Positions 1 to 9,611 are shown, counted from the stretch's first letter. The stretch is DNA of 43,348 bases from Myxococcota bacterium (GCA_023150835.1 JAKLKB010000048.1:1-43348); one strand, 5' to 3'. The notes: generated by a model from the letters alone, not told the origin. Made by a program: numbers and translations.

Positions 1-350
1 GCAGCGTCTGCGTCTCGTGCAAACAGCGTGCGTCATGAAAAAACAAAATCCCCGCTGCTTCCGACTTTCGCTCCCTCCCCTGTTCACGGGGGAGGGCTGG
101 GGTGGGGGGGGCCAACAAGCGCTTAACCTAACGCCTATGGTACCTCGCCCCACAAAAACGATCGAACAAGTGATCCCTATGGTATCGCGAAGACTCTGCG
201 TGTGAGGATTGTAGTGCGTGGATCTTCGGGAGCAAGAGTGTTCGTTGCGAACGAACGCAGCGTTGCGTGTTTGGCGGCATCTTGATACAAGGCGAACCTC
301 ACGATGGTATGGGGTTTTTGTGTGGATCGAATGGAACAAAGGAGCATCGT
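1..350. other. Gene-free leader before the queuosine transporter gene
   Basis: No convincing coding region is visible here on either strand. The only structured part is a GC-rich hairpin at 71-110, listed separately. No recognisable preQ1 riboswitch core is seen ahead of the transporter gene. The sequence from about 130 to 330 shows no repeat and no clear promoter hexamers. The upstream neighbour lies outside the window. Confidence 0.5.
71..110 (+). repeat. GC-rich hairpin of a common intergenic type
   Basis: CCCTCCCC at 73-80 pairs with GGGGAGGG at 89-96 around an 8-base loop, and a G-rich tail follows to about 110. Intergenic elements of this kind (CTCCCC, loop, GGGGAG, then a GGGGTGGGG-like tail) are common in many bacterial genomes. 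This is the only copy seen in the window. It lacks a following T-run, so it is not called a terminator. Confidence 0.5.
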
Positions 351-1052
351 ATGAAGAACCGCGCCTATCGGTACTATGACCTTGTGATGGCGGCGTTTGT
401 CTGTGTTTTGTTGTGTGCGAATCTGATCGGGGTGAAAAAGGTGACAACGATCGAGCTTCCTTGGTGGGGTGCGTTTACGTTTGGTGCGGGGATCTTGTTT
501 TTTCCGTTGAGTTACTTGTTTGGGGATATCTTGACGGAGGTGTACGGTTATGCGCGGGCGCGGCGGGTGGTGTGGACGGGGTTTGCGGCGTTGGGGTTTG
601 CGGCGTTGATGAGTTGGGTGATCGTCGAGTTGCCGCCCTCGAAAGATTGGGCATCGAACCAAGCTGCGTATGTGTATGCGTATGGTTCAACGCCTCGGAT
701 CGTCTTTGCGTCGGTGTTGGCGTTCTTTTGGGGAGAGCTGAGCAACTCGTATGCGCTGGCGAAGATGAAGATATGGACGGAAGGTCGGCATCTTTGGGCG
801 CGAATGATCGGTTCAACGATGGCGGGTGAGGCGGTCGATACGTTGATCTTCTATCCGCTGGCCTTTTATGGGGTGTGGAGCAACCAGATGTTGGTATCGG
901 TGATGATCGCCAACTACCTGCTCAAGGTCTTGTGGGAGGCGCTCGCCACGCCTATAACGTACCGTGTGGTGGCGTTTTTGAAACGAGCGGAGCAGGAAGA
1001 TTATTACGATAGAGCCACAGACTTTACACCCTTTTCGATCAAGGTTCCGTGA
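351..1052 (+). CDS. yhhQ: Queuosine precursor transporter (YhhQ/DUF165 family)
   Basis: This 233-residue integral membrane protein belongs to the YhhQ/QPTR family, which imports queuosine precursors such as preQ0 or preQ1 for tRNA modification. Visible family features are a hydrophobic N-terminal segment ending in CANLIGVKK, the conserved block PLSYLFGDILTEVYGY, and the later block WGELSNSYALAKMK, followed by RMIGSTMAGEAVDTLIFYP. About six transmembrane segments are apparent. The length matches the family. I chose ATG at 351 because AAAGGAG lies 8 bases upstream; an in-frame GTG at 267 would add 28 residues that do not look like the family. No other queuosine gene lies nearby, so the exact substrate is inferred from the family. 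Confidence 0.88.
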   Translation: MKNRAYRYYDLVMAAFVCVLLCANLIGVKKVTTIELPWWGAFTFGAGILFFPLSYLFGDILTEVYGYARARRVVWTGFAALGFAALMSWVIVELPPSKDWASNQAAYVYAYGSTPRIVFASVLAFFWGELSNSYALAKMKIWTEGRHLWARMIGSTMAGEAVDTLIFYPLAFYGVWSNQMLVSVMIANYLLKVLWEALATPITYRVVAFLKRAEQEDYYDRATDFTPFSIKVP

Positions 1053-1089
1053 GGGTTCTGTGTAGGCTCGTTCTTTCGTTCTGCCCGTT

Positions 1090-1338
1090 TCACTTTGCGA
1101 TCAAAGCGGTGCTGATTCTGGTGACGAGGATGACTGTCCAACACACAGCGATGATGATGCGTGTTTTTTTGTCCATCTTCACGACTTTTCCGCCTTGGGA
1201 GGCATAAATCTCTCCAGAAAATGCGAGAAAAAGACCCAGCGGAATGAAGAACAAAATGGACAAGATGAAGACCCAACGTTTGCGCATCGTGGGAACTTGA
1301 TCGTAACTCTGGTACTCGGTAGCGGGTTCAAAAGCCAT
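1090..1338 (-). CDS. Small two-helix membrane protein, unknown function
   Basis: This 82-residue protein has two predicted transmembrane helices, about residues 23-41 (VFILSILFFIPLGLFLAF) and 60-80 (IIIAVCWTVILVTRISTAL). A short loop containing GGKVVKMDKKTR joins them. The start is well supported: ATG at 1338 follows AAGGAG by a short spacer on the minus strand. It sits between the convergent transporter gene and the end of the giant TPR gene, which is upstream on the same strand with 52 bases between them, so it may be the last gene of that transcript. I do not recognise a family. The strong ribosome binding site and the clear hydrophobic pattern argue that it is real. Confidence 0.72.
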   Translation of the reverse strand: MAFEPATEYQSYDQVPTMRKRWVFILSILFFIPLGLFLAFSGEIYASQGGKVVKMDKKTRIIIAVCWTVILVTRISTALIAK

Positions 1339-1390
1339 AGTAGTCTCCTTTTTGTGTGAGAGGTGTGCGATGTACCAAACAAAGCACAGG

Positions 1391-4300
1391 TTAAAGGACA
1401 GCAGAGAGGCTGTCTTCGGTGGCGCTGGTGATCCAGCGCCCAAGGGCGCGCAACGCACCTTCGTGGAGGGGGAAGATCTTGACGGCTTGTTCGAAGCAAA
1501 ATTGAGCTTCGGTTTGGTTTTGGAGTTGTTGCGTGTAGAGTTGGCCGAGTTGGAACCACAGATCGGCGACTTGGTCGGAAGGTTCGGGAGATTCGATGCG
1601 TTGGAGGAAGAGTTCACGCAGCGGATCGCGCCAGTCGGCGTCTTGGAGGATACGGACGTGAAGGGCGAGGATGCGGGGATCTTCGGGGATGAATTTGTAG
1701 GCTTGGTCGATGTAAAAGAGTGCGTTTTCCCAATCCGAGCGTTCGGAAGCGAGGGTTGCGAGTTGGAGACAAAGCTCGACGACCTCATCAAAGGGAAGGC
1801 GATCCCACTCGATCTCAAGAAAGCGGAAGAGGTGTTCGGAGGCGGTTTGTTTTTGATCGAGGATCAAAGCGCGCTGCCCAAGGAGGCGTAGGCTTGGGGT
1901 AAAATCGGGATCGGTTTGGAGGGCGAGTTCAAGGCGATCCCATGCCTGATCATCGTCTGCGGCGGTAAACAGTAGCCATGCTTGAAGAAGAAGTCGGAAG
2001 CGTTCGGGGAGCCGATCGGAGATGGTGGAAAACATGGTGGGGCCGGGCTGTTTGCCTTTTTTGATAGCGACATCCAAGATCTGTAGGTTTTTTTGGCTTG
2101 CGAGGGCTTCGCGGTTTTCGGGTTCAGCGGCCAAGGCATCGAGCAGAGTGCAGAGGGCATCGGGCCATTGGGAGCGTCGGGCGAAAAGTCCGGCGAGGTG
2201 AAAGTGAGCGCGGGTTTGATCTTCGGGGATATCGAGGGTTTGGAGGATGGGGAGAAGGTCTTCGCGAGAGGGCGGCTTTTTCTTGGAGAGGATGGCTTCG
2301 ATCAAAGCGAGAGCGCGTTCGGGGAAAGCGCCCAACTGAAGGGCTTGTTGGGCGAGTTCTTGGGCTTTTTTACCGCGTTGAAGGGCATACCATTGGATCT
2401 CGGCTTGTGCGAGGAGGCAACTGGCGCGATCTTCTTCGTTGGCTTCGTCGCGTTGAGCGAGAAGATCGAGCTTTTTGAGCAGGTCGTCCCACGATTGAGC
2501 GCGAGCAAGGGTGCGGATCTCTTCGATGGCTTCGGCGGGTAAAAAGTCGGGTTCGGACTCGCTCAGACGCAAGATCCAGCTAAGTTCGAGAAGGTTCTTT
2601 TGGTAGAGCCGAGAGGTGAGGGGGAGTGGATCTTCAAGGTCCGAGGCTTCGTTGAGTAGAAGGCCAAAGAGGATTTGGGCGTTTTCAGCGGATTCTTGTT
2701 GTTCAAGGACCGTTTTGCGCAAGAGATCTTCGGCGCTTCCGACGGAGGGATCGGCTTGGGTGATCGTGAGAAGGCGTTGGAGACTGTCGCGGCTGTCGTT
2801 TTGTTGACCTTGTTTGAGTTGGAGGATGGCAAGCTGAACGGCGATGGGAGCGGCGAGTTGGGCTTTGCCTTGGGCATCGAGCAGGTCAAGAAGTGCGTGT
2901 AGCGGTGCGGTGCGTTGGGGCTGTTGTGTGTGGGCGAGTCGGTAGTATTTTTCGGCGTCATCGCTTTTTTCGAGATGAGAGAGGGATATCTCAGCGATGC
3001 GCATAAATGTGTCACAAAGTCCCGCAGGATCGACTTCTGCGCGAGTGCGTGCTTTGAGTGCGCTGATCACGGCGGGCCAGTCGGCGAGTTCTTCGTAGAG
3101 GGCTTGGAGGCTGTGCAGGATCTGGAGATTGCGGGGATCGTAGCGCAAGGCTTGTCGGTAGGTTTGGAGAGCGCGTTCGTAATCGCCCTGTCGTCCGAGG
3201 TAAAGCTCGGCGAGTTCAAAGAGCTTTTGAGCGCGAAGGAGAGGGTCAGTTTGGAGTGTGGATTGGTTTTCGATCAGGCGGGCGAGTTCTTCCCACATCC
3301 AAAGGGTTTCGTAGATGCTTTTGAGTGCGTGGATGGAGGGTTCGTGTTGAGGGGAGCGTTCGAGGATCTTTTGGTGGATCAGCATGGCTTCGTCGGGCTG
3401 TTCGAGGTCGTGTTGGTAGATCTCAGCGGCGCGTTCAAAGCTGCGGATAGAGTCTTCGACGGAGGGGGCGGTTTCGCCGATCTGTAGGTAGATCTGGGCG
3501 GCTTCTTGGCGAGATTCGAGTTCTTCGAAGGAGATGGCGATGGTTTGGAGGGTTGCGGGATCGTTGGCGGCGTGGCTGGAGACGCGCTCAAGCATGGCAC
3601 GTGCTTCGTTTTCGTCCATCAAGAGATGCCGATAGAGTTCGAAGGTGCGTAGAGTAAGCTCAGCGCGGCTCTGGCCGGGTGGGGCGAGATGGGTGGATTC
3701 TTCGAGTTTTTTGACGAAGGTTTCGAGATCTTGGTCTTCTTCGTAGAGATTTTGAAGCTCGCCAAAGGCGTCGCTGTGGGAGGGATCTTGGGCGAGGACG
3801 CTCCAGAGTTGTTTTTTGCCTTCTTCGCGGTCTTGGAGCAGGTGAAGTTGTTGGATCGCCAGTTCAAAATTCAGCCCGACGCGCTCAGGCCCGTGCTGGA
3901 GGGTTTCAAGCAAGCGCAAGCGGATACGTAGGGCTTCTTCAAGTTCACCTTCGTCTTCAAGGCGTTGGCCGAATAAGCGCGTGAGTTGGGGGATGCGGAG
4001 GTTTTTTTGATCGAGAAGTTGATGGACGGCACGAAGTTCGTCGAGCCCGAGTCCTGCGTGTTGAAGGGATTCAAAGAGGGGGTTGAGTTGTTGTTGTTGT
4101 GCTTCGGAAGGGCTGCGTTGTGCGAGGAGGGCGGCGAGCCGCTCCCAAAGAGGAGCGCGTTCTTGGGGTTGGGCGGGCAACATCCGAGCCATCCAAAGAT
4201 CGCCAAGGAAGGGTTCTTTTTGAAAGGCTTGTTCCCAACAACGGACACTGGTTTCGGGAGCGATATCACGCAAGAGGCGAAAGGCTTCGAGAAAGAGGGG

Positions 4301-7243
4301 GGCTTCCGCGAGTTGTTCGCCGAGTTGCAAAAGGACGCGAACTTCGGTGTTGTCGGTGGGGAGGCCATACTCTTTGATGATGGAGAGGCCGAATTGGGGT
4401 TGAAGAGAGAGCAGTTGGCTGCAAGCTTTCTTCCTTTCGTGGGCGCGATCAAGGCGAGCGTACAGGGCGATCATCTGTTCAAGGGCGGCTTGAACGCGTT
4501 CGGCGGGCTTGGTGGGGAGGACTTTGAAGAGGCGCTCCCAATGCTCGACTGCTGAGGTGTAGCGTTGGTTGCGTTGGTCGATCTGCGCGAGGCGTTTGAG
4601 CGCGACGGGATGTGCGTCGTCGAGCATGAGGACGTTGTTGTATTCTTCGTAAGCACGGGCTTCTTGGCGAAGTTGTTCTTCGAGCAGTTCGGCGAGTTCG
4701 AGTCGAGTCGAGATTTTTTCTTCGGCTTGATCAGCAAGTTGAGCAAGCTGGGCAAGAAAGGGTAGAAGCTCTTGAAATTGACTTTGCTCACGGAGAAGGT
4801 CGACGGAAGCACGCAAAGAGGGGAGGTGTTCGGGATCGAGGATCAGGGCCTTTTGGTAGGCGGCAAGGGCGCGGTCGGTTTGCTTGTAAGTGGTGCGAAG
4901 GATGCGTCCTTTTGCGGCGTAGAGGTCGGCTTGTTCGTGTTTGGAGAGCGGAAGGGCAAAACGTTCAAGTTGTCGGTCGAGCTTGCTCCAATCTTCGCGT
5001 CGGACGTAAAAGCGGATCAAGGCTTCGAGGTGCTGTTTGCTGTTGGGGTCGAGTTGGTAGGCTTGAAGATAAGCGAGTTCGGCTTCGGTGTCTTTTTTGA
5101 GTTGTTCTTCGAGAAGTCGTGCGCGTTTGAGGGAGAGGGAGGCGGCTTGCGTGGGGGCGACTTCGATCGAGCGAAGGTAGAGGGTGTCGAGTTTGTCCCA
5201 TTGTTCGAGCTTTTGGTATCGTTGGCTGAGGCGTTCGATCAGTTGGGTGTCGGTGGGAAGGAGGCGAAGGGCTTTTTCAAGATGTCGAACAGCATCAAGA
5301 TCGAAGAGTGATTTTTGTGCCATCTCGCTGTGTATACGGGCGAGTTCGGCTTGTCGTCCAGTGCGAACGCAGATCTCTTCGAGGAGTTGCCATGCAGGTT
5401 CGAGTTCGGCTTGGAGCTGAACGGCTTCGTTGGCGGATTGAAGGGCGCGTTCAGCGTCTTCGCGTTGCCAGTGCAGGCGGGCGAGTTCGAGCATGAGGAT
5501 GCTGCGTTCGGAGGGGGAAAGCTGCCCTTCGCGTTGGAGCAAGCGTTGTTTTTCGTTGATTTGGAGGTCGAGGGTGTGTTCTTCGTCGGTGAAAAAGTCT
5601 TCTTCTTGGACTTGGCTGGCTTCAAGGGCGCGGATGCGGTGGAGGGTGGGGGGGTGGTTGGGGCGCAAGGGGAGGACGCGACGGTAACGTCGGAGGGCAG
5701 CGCCGGGATGAGCAAGGCGTTCTTCGAGGATCTGCCCTGTGCGAAATAGCAGATCCGCGCAAAGGGCGGTGTGGTTGAGTTGTTCGAGTCGATCGATCAA
5801 GATATCGAGAATACGGAGAGCTTCGAGGTTTTCGTCGGTGGCTAGGCGAAATTCAGCGAGTTCACGTTGATAAGAGATATCGTCTTGGAGGAAAGGAGCA
5901 GCTTGTTCGAGTTGGGTGCGTGCTTCGGGGAGTTGGCGCAAGCGGGATCGGTAGAGTCCGGCGAGAGAAAGGTTATGACGTGCGCGTTCGATGCTTGGGG
6001 GGGTTTGTTCGATGAGGTCAAGGAGAACGGACTCGGCTTCGTGAAAATGGCCGAATTTGAGGGCATAACGGGCCAGAGCAGCGATGGCAGGTCGGTATGT
6101 GGGGTCTTCTTGACGGGCTTGTTGCCAGAGAGTTTGTGCGTGATCGGGGAGATGGGGTTCGAGGAGTTCGGCGGCTTTGCTGTAAGCGAGCGCCGCTTCG
6201 ATTCGCTCTTTGTTGCTACGGGCGATATCGGCGATCTGGAGGTAAAATTGGGCGGCTTGTTGGAGGTTTTTGTTGCCTTCGGCGTGTTGGGCGAGGCAGT
6301 TGATGGCTTGGATATCGCGGGGATTTCGTCGGAGGGCTTCTTCGGCGATGCGGCTGGCTTTTTGCCAGCTTTCTGGGTTGGGCGAGCCGATGTAGAGCTG
6401 CATCAAGCGTTCTTGGAGGAAGGGATGTCCGGGATTTTGCCAGAGTTGTTCTTCGTAGATTTGGGTTGCGCCGTCGTAGTCGCCGTTTCCGAGGATCTCT
6501 TCGATCGAGAGGAACTGTTGTTCGGATTGTCGAAACAGCATCCATGAGTTGTAGAGGGGGTCGAAGCTGGCGAGACTTGCGGCAGGTCGGGCCTGAAGGG
6601 GTTGAAAGGAAAGCCCGATGTGTGTTTGATCGAGGGTGATCTGGTGGAGTTGAACGTCCCGATAGTTGGGGAGTTTCCAGCCATAGGCAGCCAGAGTCCA
6701 ACGCAGAAGTAGCGAGAGCGGATCGAATTGGAGTGTAGCGGTGCCGGCGACCTTGACGGGGCCTTGGCGGCCTGTTCGTGCGACAAGAAGGGGAATAATG
6801 GCGGGGGCGGGAAGGCCGGGTCGTCCAAACAGGCGGAGATCATAAAACACAACGCCTCCGAGTGGACCGGCTTTTTCGTATAAAAACCCCCGCACACAAA
6901 AAGGCGTACGTTTGCCCTCACGCGAGAGTACGCCGCTGATCTCGATGCGTGCGCCGAGGACTTGGAGTTGCAGGTCGGAAAGGCCGCCTCCTGACAAGGT
7001 TCGGCCAATCAGGGCGGTGAGGTAGCGTTGTTCGAGCAGGCAGCGAAGGTCGAGTAGGTTACCACGAACTTGTTTGATGGCGTGGGGTGAGGTGGGCTTG
7101 AAGGAAGCGGGGACTTGAAGCGTCAGGCCCTCGATCAGGGTATTGGGATTGAGCGCAAATTGTGACTCCAAAAAGAGCCGTTGTTCGCCGTCGTATCGAA
7201 TTTGGGGGGCTTCTGCGTGAGGGTGATGCATGCGCGTGTCCAC
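1391..7243 (-). CDS. Giant TPR repeat protein (1950 aa)
   Basis: A very long, probably cytoplasmic protein, since no signal peptide or transmembrane segment is visible. Residues 1 to about 215 form a non-TPR domain I do not recognise, with a beta-rich look and blocks such as LGARIEISGVLSREGKRTPF. The remainder, from about 230, is an almost unbroken array of tetratricopeptide and TPR-like helical pairs, for example GDYERALQTYRQALRYDPRN near residue 1340. Such arrays act as protein-binding scaffolds; the partner is unknown. GTG at 7243 is preferred because AGGA lies 6 bases upstream, while an in-frame ATG at 7231 would be 18 bases from it. Long open frames antisense to this gene are compositional shadows. 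The upstream region is shared with the divergent TPR lipoprotein gene. Confidence 0.88.
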   Translation of the reverse strand: MDTRMHHPHAEAPQIRYDGEQRLFLESQFALNPNTLIEGLTLQVPASFKPTSPHAIKQVRGNLLDLRCLLEQRYLTALIGRTLSGGGLSDLQLQVLGARIEISGVLSREGKRTPFCVRGFLYEKAGPLGGVVFYDLRLFGRPGLPAPAIIPLLVARTGRQGPVKVAGTATLQFDPLSLLLRWTLAAYGWKLPNYRDVQLHQITLDQTHIGLSFQPLQARPAASLASFDPLYNSWMLFRQSEQQFLSIEEILGNGDYDGATQIYEEQLWQNPGHPFLQERLMQLYIGSPNPESWQKASRIAEEALRRNPRDIQAINCLAQHAEGNKNLQQAAQFYLQIADIARSNKERIEAALAYSKAAELLEPHLPDHAQTLWQQARQEDPTYRPAIAALARYALKFGHFHEAESVLLDLIEQTPPSIERARHNLSLAGLYRSRLRQLPEARTQLEQAAPFLQDDISYQRELAEFRLATDENLEALRILDILIDRLEQLNHTALCADLLFRTGQILEERLAHPGAALRRYRRVLPLRPNHPPTLHRIRALEASQVQEEDFFTDEEHTLDLQINEKQRLLQREGQLSPSERSILMLELARLHWQREDAERALQSANEAVQLQAELEPAWQLLEEICVRTGRQAELARIHSEMAQKSLFDLDAVRHLEKALRLLPTDTQLIERLSQRYQKLEQWDKLDTLYLRSIEVAPTQAASLSLKRARLLEEQLKKDTEAELAYLQAYQLDPNSKQHLEALIRFYVRREDWSKLDRQLERFALPLSKHEQADLYAAKGRILRTTYKQTDRALAAYQKALILDPEHLPSLRASVDLLREQSQFQELLPFLAQLAQLADQAEEKISTRLELAELLEEQLRQEARAYEEYNNVLMLDDAHPVALKRLAQIDQRNQRYTSAVEHWERLFKVLPTKPAERVQAALEQMIALYARLDRAHERKKACSQLLSLQPQFGLSIIKEYGLPTDNTEVRVLLQLGEQLAEAPLFLEAFRLLRDIAPETSVRCWEQAFQKEPFLGDLWMARMLPAQPQERAPLWERLAALLAQRSPSEAQQQQLNPLFESLQHAGLGLDELRAVHQLLDQKNLRIPQLTRLFGQRLEDEGELEEALRIRLRLLETLQHGPERVGLNFELAIQQLHLLQDREEGKKQLWSVLAQDPSHSDAFGELQNLYEEDQDLETFVKKLEESTHLAPPGQSRAELTLRTFELYRHLLMDENEARAMLERVSSHAANDPATLQTIAISFEELESRQEAAQIYLQIGETAPSVEDSIRSFERAAEIYQHDLEQPDEAMLIHQKILERSPQHEPSIHALKSIYETLWMWEELARLIENQSTLQTDPLLRAQKLFELAELYLGRQGDYERALQTYRQALRYDPRNLQILHSLQALYEELADWPAVISALKARTRAEVDPAGLCDTFMRIAEISLSHLEKSDDAEKYYRLAHTQQPQRTAPLHALLDLLDAQGKAQLAAPIAVQLAILQLKQGQQNDSRDSLQRLLTITQADPSVGSAEDLLRKTVLEQQESAENAQILFGLLLNEASDLEDPLPLTSRLYQKNLLELSWILRLSESEPDFLPAEAIEEIRTLARAQSWDDLLKKLDLLAQRDEANEEDRASCLLAQAEIQWYALQRGKKAQELAQQALQLGAFPERALALIEAILSKKKPPSREDLLPILQTLDIPEDQTRAHFHLAGLFARRSQWPDALCTLLDALAAEPENREALASQKNLQILDVAIKKGKQPGPTMFSTISDRLPERFRLLLQAWLLFTAADDDQAWDRLELALQTDPDFTPSLRLLGQRALILDQKQTASEHLFRFLEIEWDRLPFDEVVELCLQLATLASERSDWENALFYIDQAYKFIPEDPRILALHVRILQDADWRDPLRELFLQRIESPEPSDQVADLWFQLGQLYTQQLQNQTEAQFCFEQAVKIFPLHEGALRALGRWITSATEDSLSAVL

Positions 7244-7590
7244 TCGGAATCCTCATTTCAGGCCGATCTGAGGCGGTTATGGAGGAGGGCTGTGTCGATC
7301 CAGATCATCTCGGCGAGCATACACAAAGCGTTGCGAAAAACAAGAGCGGCGCACGACACAAGAGGGCAACAAACGGGTCTTGTTGGGTCTCCTTGACAAG
7401 GCGAGTTGGAGGTGTGAATAAGGAGGTGGACTTCAGAGGATGCTAAAGCGGTCAGGAGCCACGCAGCGGATAGCGATCTCACGGCGGGACAACGGTTTGC
7501 GTACACCCCAAACTCCCATGCGGACAGCGCACACAAGGATCACGACCGCCCCCAAAGACGACAACATAGACAACAAGACGGAGCCGTGTT
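7244..7590. promoter_or_regulatory. Divergent intergenic region between two TPR genes
   Basis: This 347-base stretch lies between the starts of the giant TPR gene (minus) and the TPR lipoprotein gene (plus), so it should hold promoters for both. A TTGACA hexamer on the plus strand at 7393-7398 could be a -35 element, but no good -10 lies at the right distance. A strong Shine-Dalgarno-like AGGAGG at 7421-7426 precedes ATG at 7440, but the frame it opens runs into the lipoprotein gene in another frame and looks non-coding. Confidence 0.35.
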
Positions 7591-8442
7591 TTGGCGAAAG
7601 AGATATCCCCCAAAAACCAGAAAACCAGCGTCTGTTGCAGAGAAACCCCTGTGGTATCGAGGCTTTCGTGGCTTCGGGCGGTGGGTCTGTTTTTGTTTGC
7701 TGTCGTTTTGACCGCAGCGGCTTGCAAGACTACAAATCCCTATCATCCAGCAGCGATCCGCCAAACCGAAGAAGGCATCGCCTTGATGGAACAGGGGCGG
7801 TACGGTTCCGCAGAGCAACGCTTCCAAAATGCGATCGGTATCGATCCTGCGTACGCGTTGGCCTATGACCGGCTGGGCTTGATTATGCTTCGGCGGGGCC
7901 TTTTGAGTACAGCCGAAAAATACTTTCGCAAAGCTGTCAAGCGCGACGCCAATCTGACGATCGCATGGACCCATCTTGGATCGGCTTTGCGAGCGCAAAA
8001 ACTCTATAAAGAAGCTTCGCTGGCTTTTCAGCGGGCGATCGATACCCAGCCCGACGCGATGACGCCGCGCTTGCTTTTGGCCCAAACCTACCGAACCATC
8101 GGCCAATACCAACTCGGGCGAGTCCAATGCCTTCGGATGATCGCCGATCATCCGCAAAAAGCGCCTCCTCACTTTGAGATGGGCCTGATCTATCTTGCCG
8201 AAGAACAAGACGAACAAGCGTTATTGTCTTTTCAGCGTGCGCTCAAACGCGATGCGGGCCACACCGAAGCCCTTCGGATGAGCGCTCGCGTCTTGCAAGC
8301 GCGAAAGCGTTTTTCCCAAAGTCTGCAACACATCGATTTGCTTTTACAACGTATCCCCAACGATCCTGAAGCGTTGCGGATGCGAGGAGAATTGATCCAA
8401 GCGTTGCGCACGGGGGCAACCCCTGCTTCTCCTGTACCCTGA
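7591..8442 (+). CDS. TPR-repeat lipoprotein
   Basis: A 283-residue protein with an N-terminal signal sequence (hydrophobic VGLFLFAVVLTAAAC) ending in a lipobox-like AAAC, so it is probably a lipoprotein with the mature Cys near residue 45. About six TPR units follow, for example GIALMEQGRYGSAEQRF and SLAFQRAIDTQPDAMTP. The layout resembles PilF/PilW-type TPR lipoproteins used in pilus or secretin assembly, but no pilus gene is nearby, so that role is not claimed. TTG at 7591 has GGAG 7 bases upstream. GTG at 7651 is an alternative that gives a more typical signal peptide length. It is 102 bases upstream of the FHA gene on the same strand and probably cotranscribed with it and rsmE. Confidence 0.82.
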   Translation: MAKEISPKNQKTSVCCRETPVVSRLSWLRAVGLFLFAVVLTAAACKTTNPYHPAAIRQTEEGIALMEQGRYGSAEQRFQNAIGIDPAYALAYDRLGLIMLRRGLLSTAEKYFRKAVKRDANLTIAWTHLGSALRAQKLYKEASLAFQRAIDTQPDAMTPRLLLAQTYRTIGQYQLGRVQCLRMIADHPQKAPPHFEMGLIYLAEEQDEQALLSFQRALKRDAGHTEALRMSARVLQARKRFSQSLQHIDLLLQRIPNDPEALRMRGELIQALRTGATPASPVP

Positions 8443-8544
8443 ACAAGGTATCTCGGCCTGCATGATCGAAGGTGTCTTCGAGCAGGTATATCCGCTAGAA
8501 GCGTACTCAACACATCACCGAACATTGTGGAGCTGATCGCAAAG

Positions 8545-9609
8545 ATGGCTGTACGAATGACTGTTGTGAACCCCGTTGACCCGGGAGATCCGCATACCAC
8601 CCCGCAAGATGTCCTTTTGGAGGATCACGAAACGGGGGAGATCTTTATTGGGCGAGCGCCCGGAAACCATGTGCAGCTCGCAAACTCCGCTGTGTCCGGT
8701 CAGCATGTGCGGATTACGCGCCAAGGAGAGGACTTTGTGCTGCACGATCTCGGCAGTCGCAACGGTACATCGCTCAATAGTGAGCGCCTCCCTGCGCGGG
8801 CGCAAAAGCTTTTGCGCAATGGAGACCGCATCCAGATCGTCAACTATGTGATCACTTTTAAGTCGGGTGCTGCGGCTTACCAAACCGAATCGACCGAAAA
8901 CACCACCATGATCGCCTTGTCGATGATCAAAAACGTCCTTGGGGGGGTCACTTCGCACGAAGACACTCCTCCAAAGCTGATCGTCATGGACGGCCCACAC
9001 CACGGTGATCGCGAGTTTCCTATCAAAGGGATGTACACGGACTATACGATCGGTCGATCGCCGCATTGCGAATTTACAGTCCACGACGAAAACATCTCAC
9101 GCGAACATGCCGTTGTTCGGCGCGATCCAACGAATGGCGTCACCATCCGCGATAACGGCAGTCGCAATGGTGTGATCGTCAACGGTGATCGCCTACGCGC
9201 CAACGCCGAGCGTCGACTCCGCGATCGTGACGAGATCACGATCGGAACCACCAAGATGTCTTTCTCTGATCCGATGGCTGCGGAATTTGAAGAAAAGTTT
9301 GGTGCCGAAGAACCCGCTCCTGCCCCCGCAGCTTCGGGGTCTCGCCCTTCGGGTGGTATCCCCAAACCTTCTTCCCCTCCCCCCAAAGCCGAGGTCGAAC
9401 AACCTCCACCTGCTCCCGCTCCTGTTGTTCCCGAAAAGCCAAAAGAAGCCGCACAAACAGAAGCCGAAGAAGCCCCCAGTACCGAAGCCCCAACTCCCCA
9501 ACCGCCCCCTCCTACGGGGTTGAACTCGACCCAAAAGATCTTCCTTGCTGTGGTCGTCGGGATCCCCGTATTGATCGTGTTGATCGTTCTTTTGATGATG
9601 ATGTTCTGA
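8545..9609 (+). CDS. Membrane-anchored protein with two FHA domains
   Basis: A 354-residue protein with two forkhead-associated domains, which bind phosphothreonine peptides. FHA1 spans about residues 20-108 (IGRAPGNHV, SGQHVRI, LGSRNGTSLN). FHA2 spans about 143-240 (IGRSPHCEF, ISREHAVV, NGSRNGVIVNGDRL). Both keep the Gly-Arg, Ser-x-x-His and Asn-Gly core residues. A Pro/Ala/Glu-rich linker (about 255-325) leads to a C-terminal hydrophobic helix ending in LLMMMF, so the FHA domains should face the cytoplasm as a tail-anchored protein. ATG at 8545 has GGAG 12 bases upstream; an in-frame GTG at 8527 has no ribosome binding site. It is a natural reader for the kinases encoded downstream, which is inference. 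It is followed 2 bases later by rsmE. Confidence 0.92.
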   Translation: MAVRMTVVNPVDPGDPHTTPQDVLLEDHETGEIFIGRAPGNHVQLANSAVSGQHVRITRQGEDFVLHDLGSRNGTSLNSERLPARAQKLLRNGDRIQIVNYVITFKSGAAAYQTESTENTTMIALSMIKNVLGGVTSHEDTPPKLIVMDGPHHGDREFPIKGMYTDYTIGRSPHCEFTVHDENISREHAVVRRDPTNGVTIRDNGSRNGVIVNGDRLRANAERRLRDRDEITIGTTKMSFSDPMAAEFEEKFGAEEPAPAPAASGSRPSGGIPKPSSPPPKAEVEQPPPAPAPVVPEKPKEAAQTEAEEAPSTEAPTPQPPPPTGLNSTQKIFLAVVVGIPVLIVLIVLLMMMF

Positions 9610-9611
9610 TC

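Noticed and set aside
1-350. preQ1 riboswitch ahead of the queuosine precursor transporter
   Set aside because: I found no sequence resembling the known preQ1 aptamer cores and no terminator-antiterminator pair before the start codon.
1700-6550. Many plus-strand open frames of 140-230 codons antisense to the giant TPR gene
   Set aside because: They lack ribosome binding sites and family-like sequence, and they arise from the third-position composition of the Leu/Glu/Ala-rich TPR gene.
7440-7868. A 142-codon frame with AGGAGG upstream, overlapping the TPR lipoprotein gene
   Set aside because: The Shine-Dalgarno is 13 bases away, the translated sequence is low-quality, and the lipoprotein frame has clear signal peptide and TPR features.
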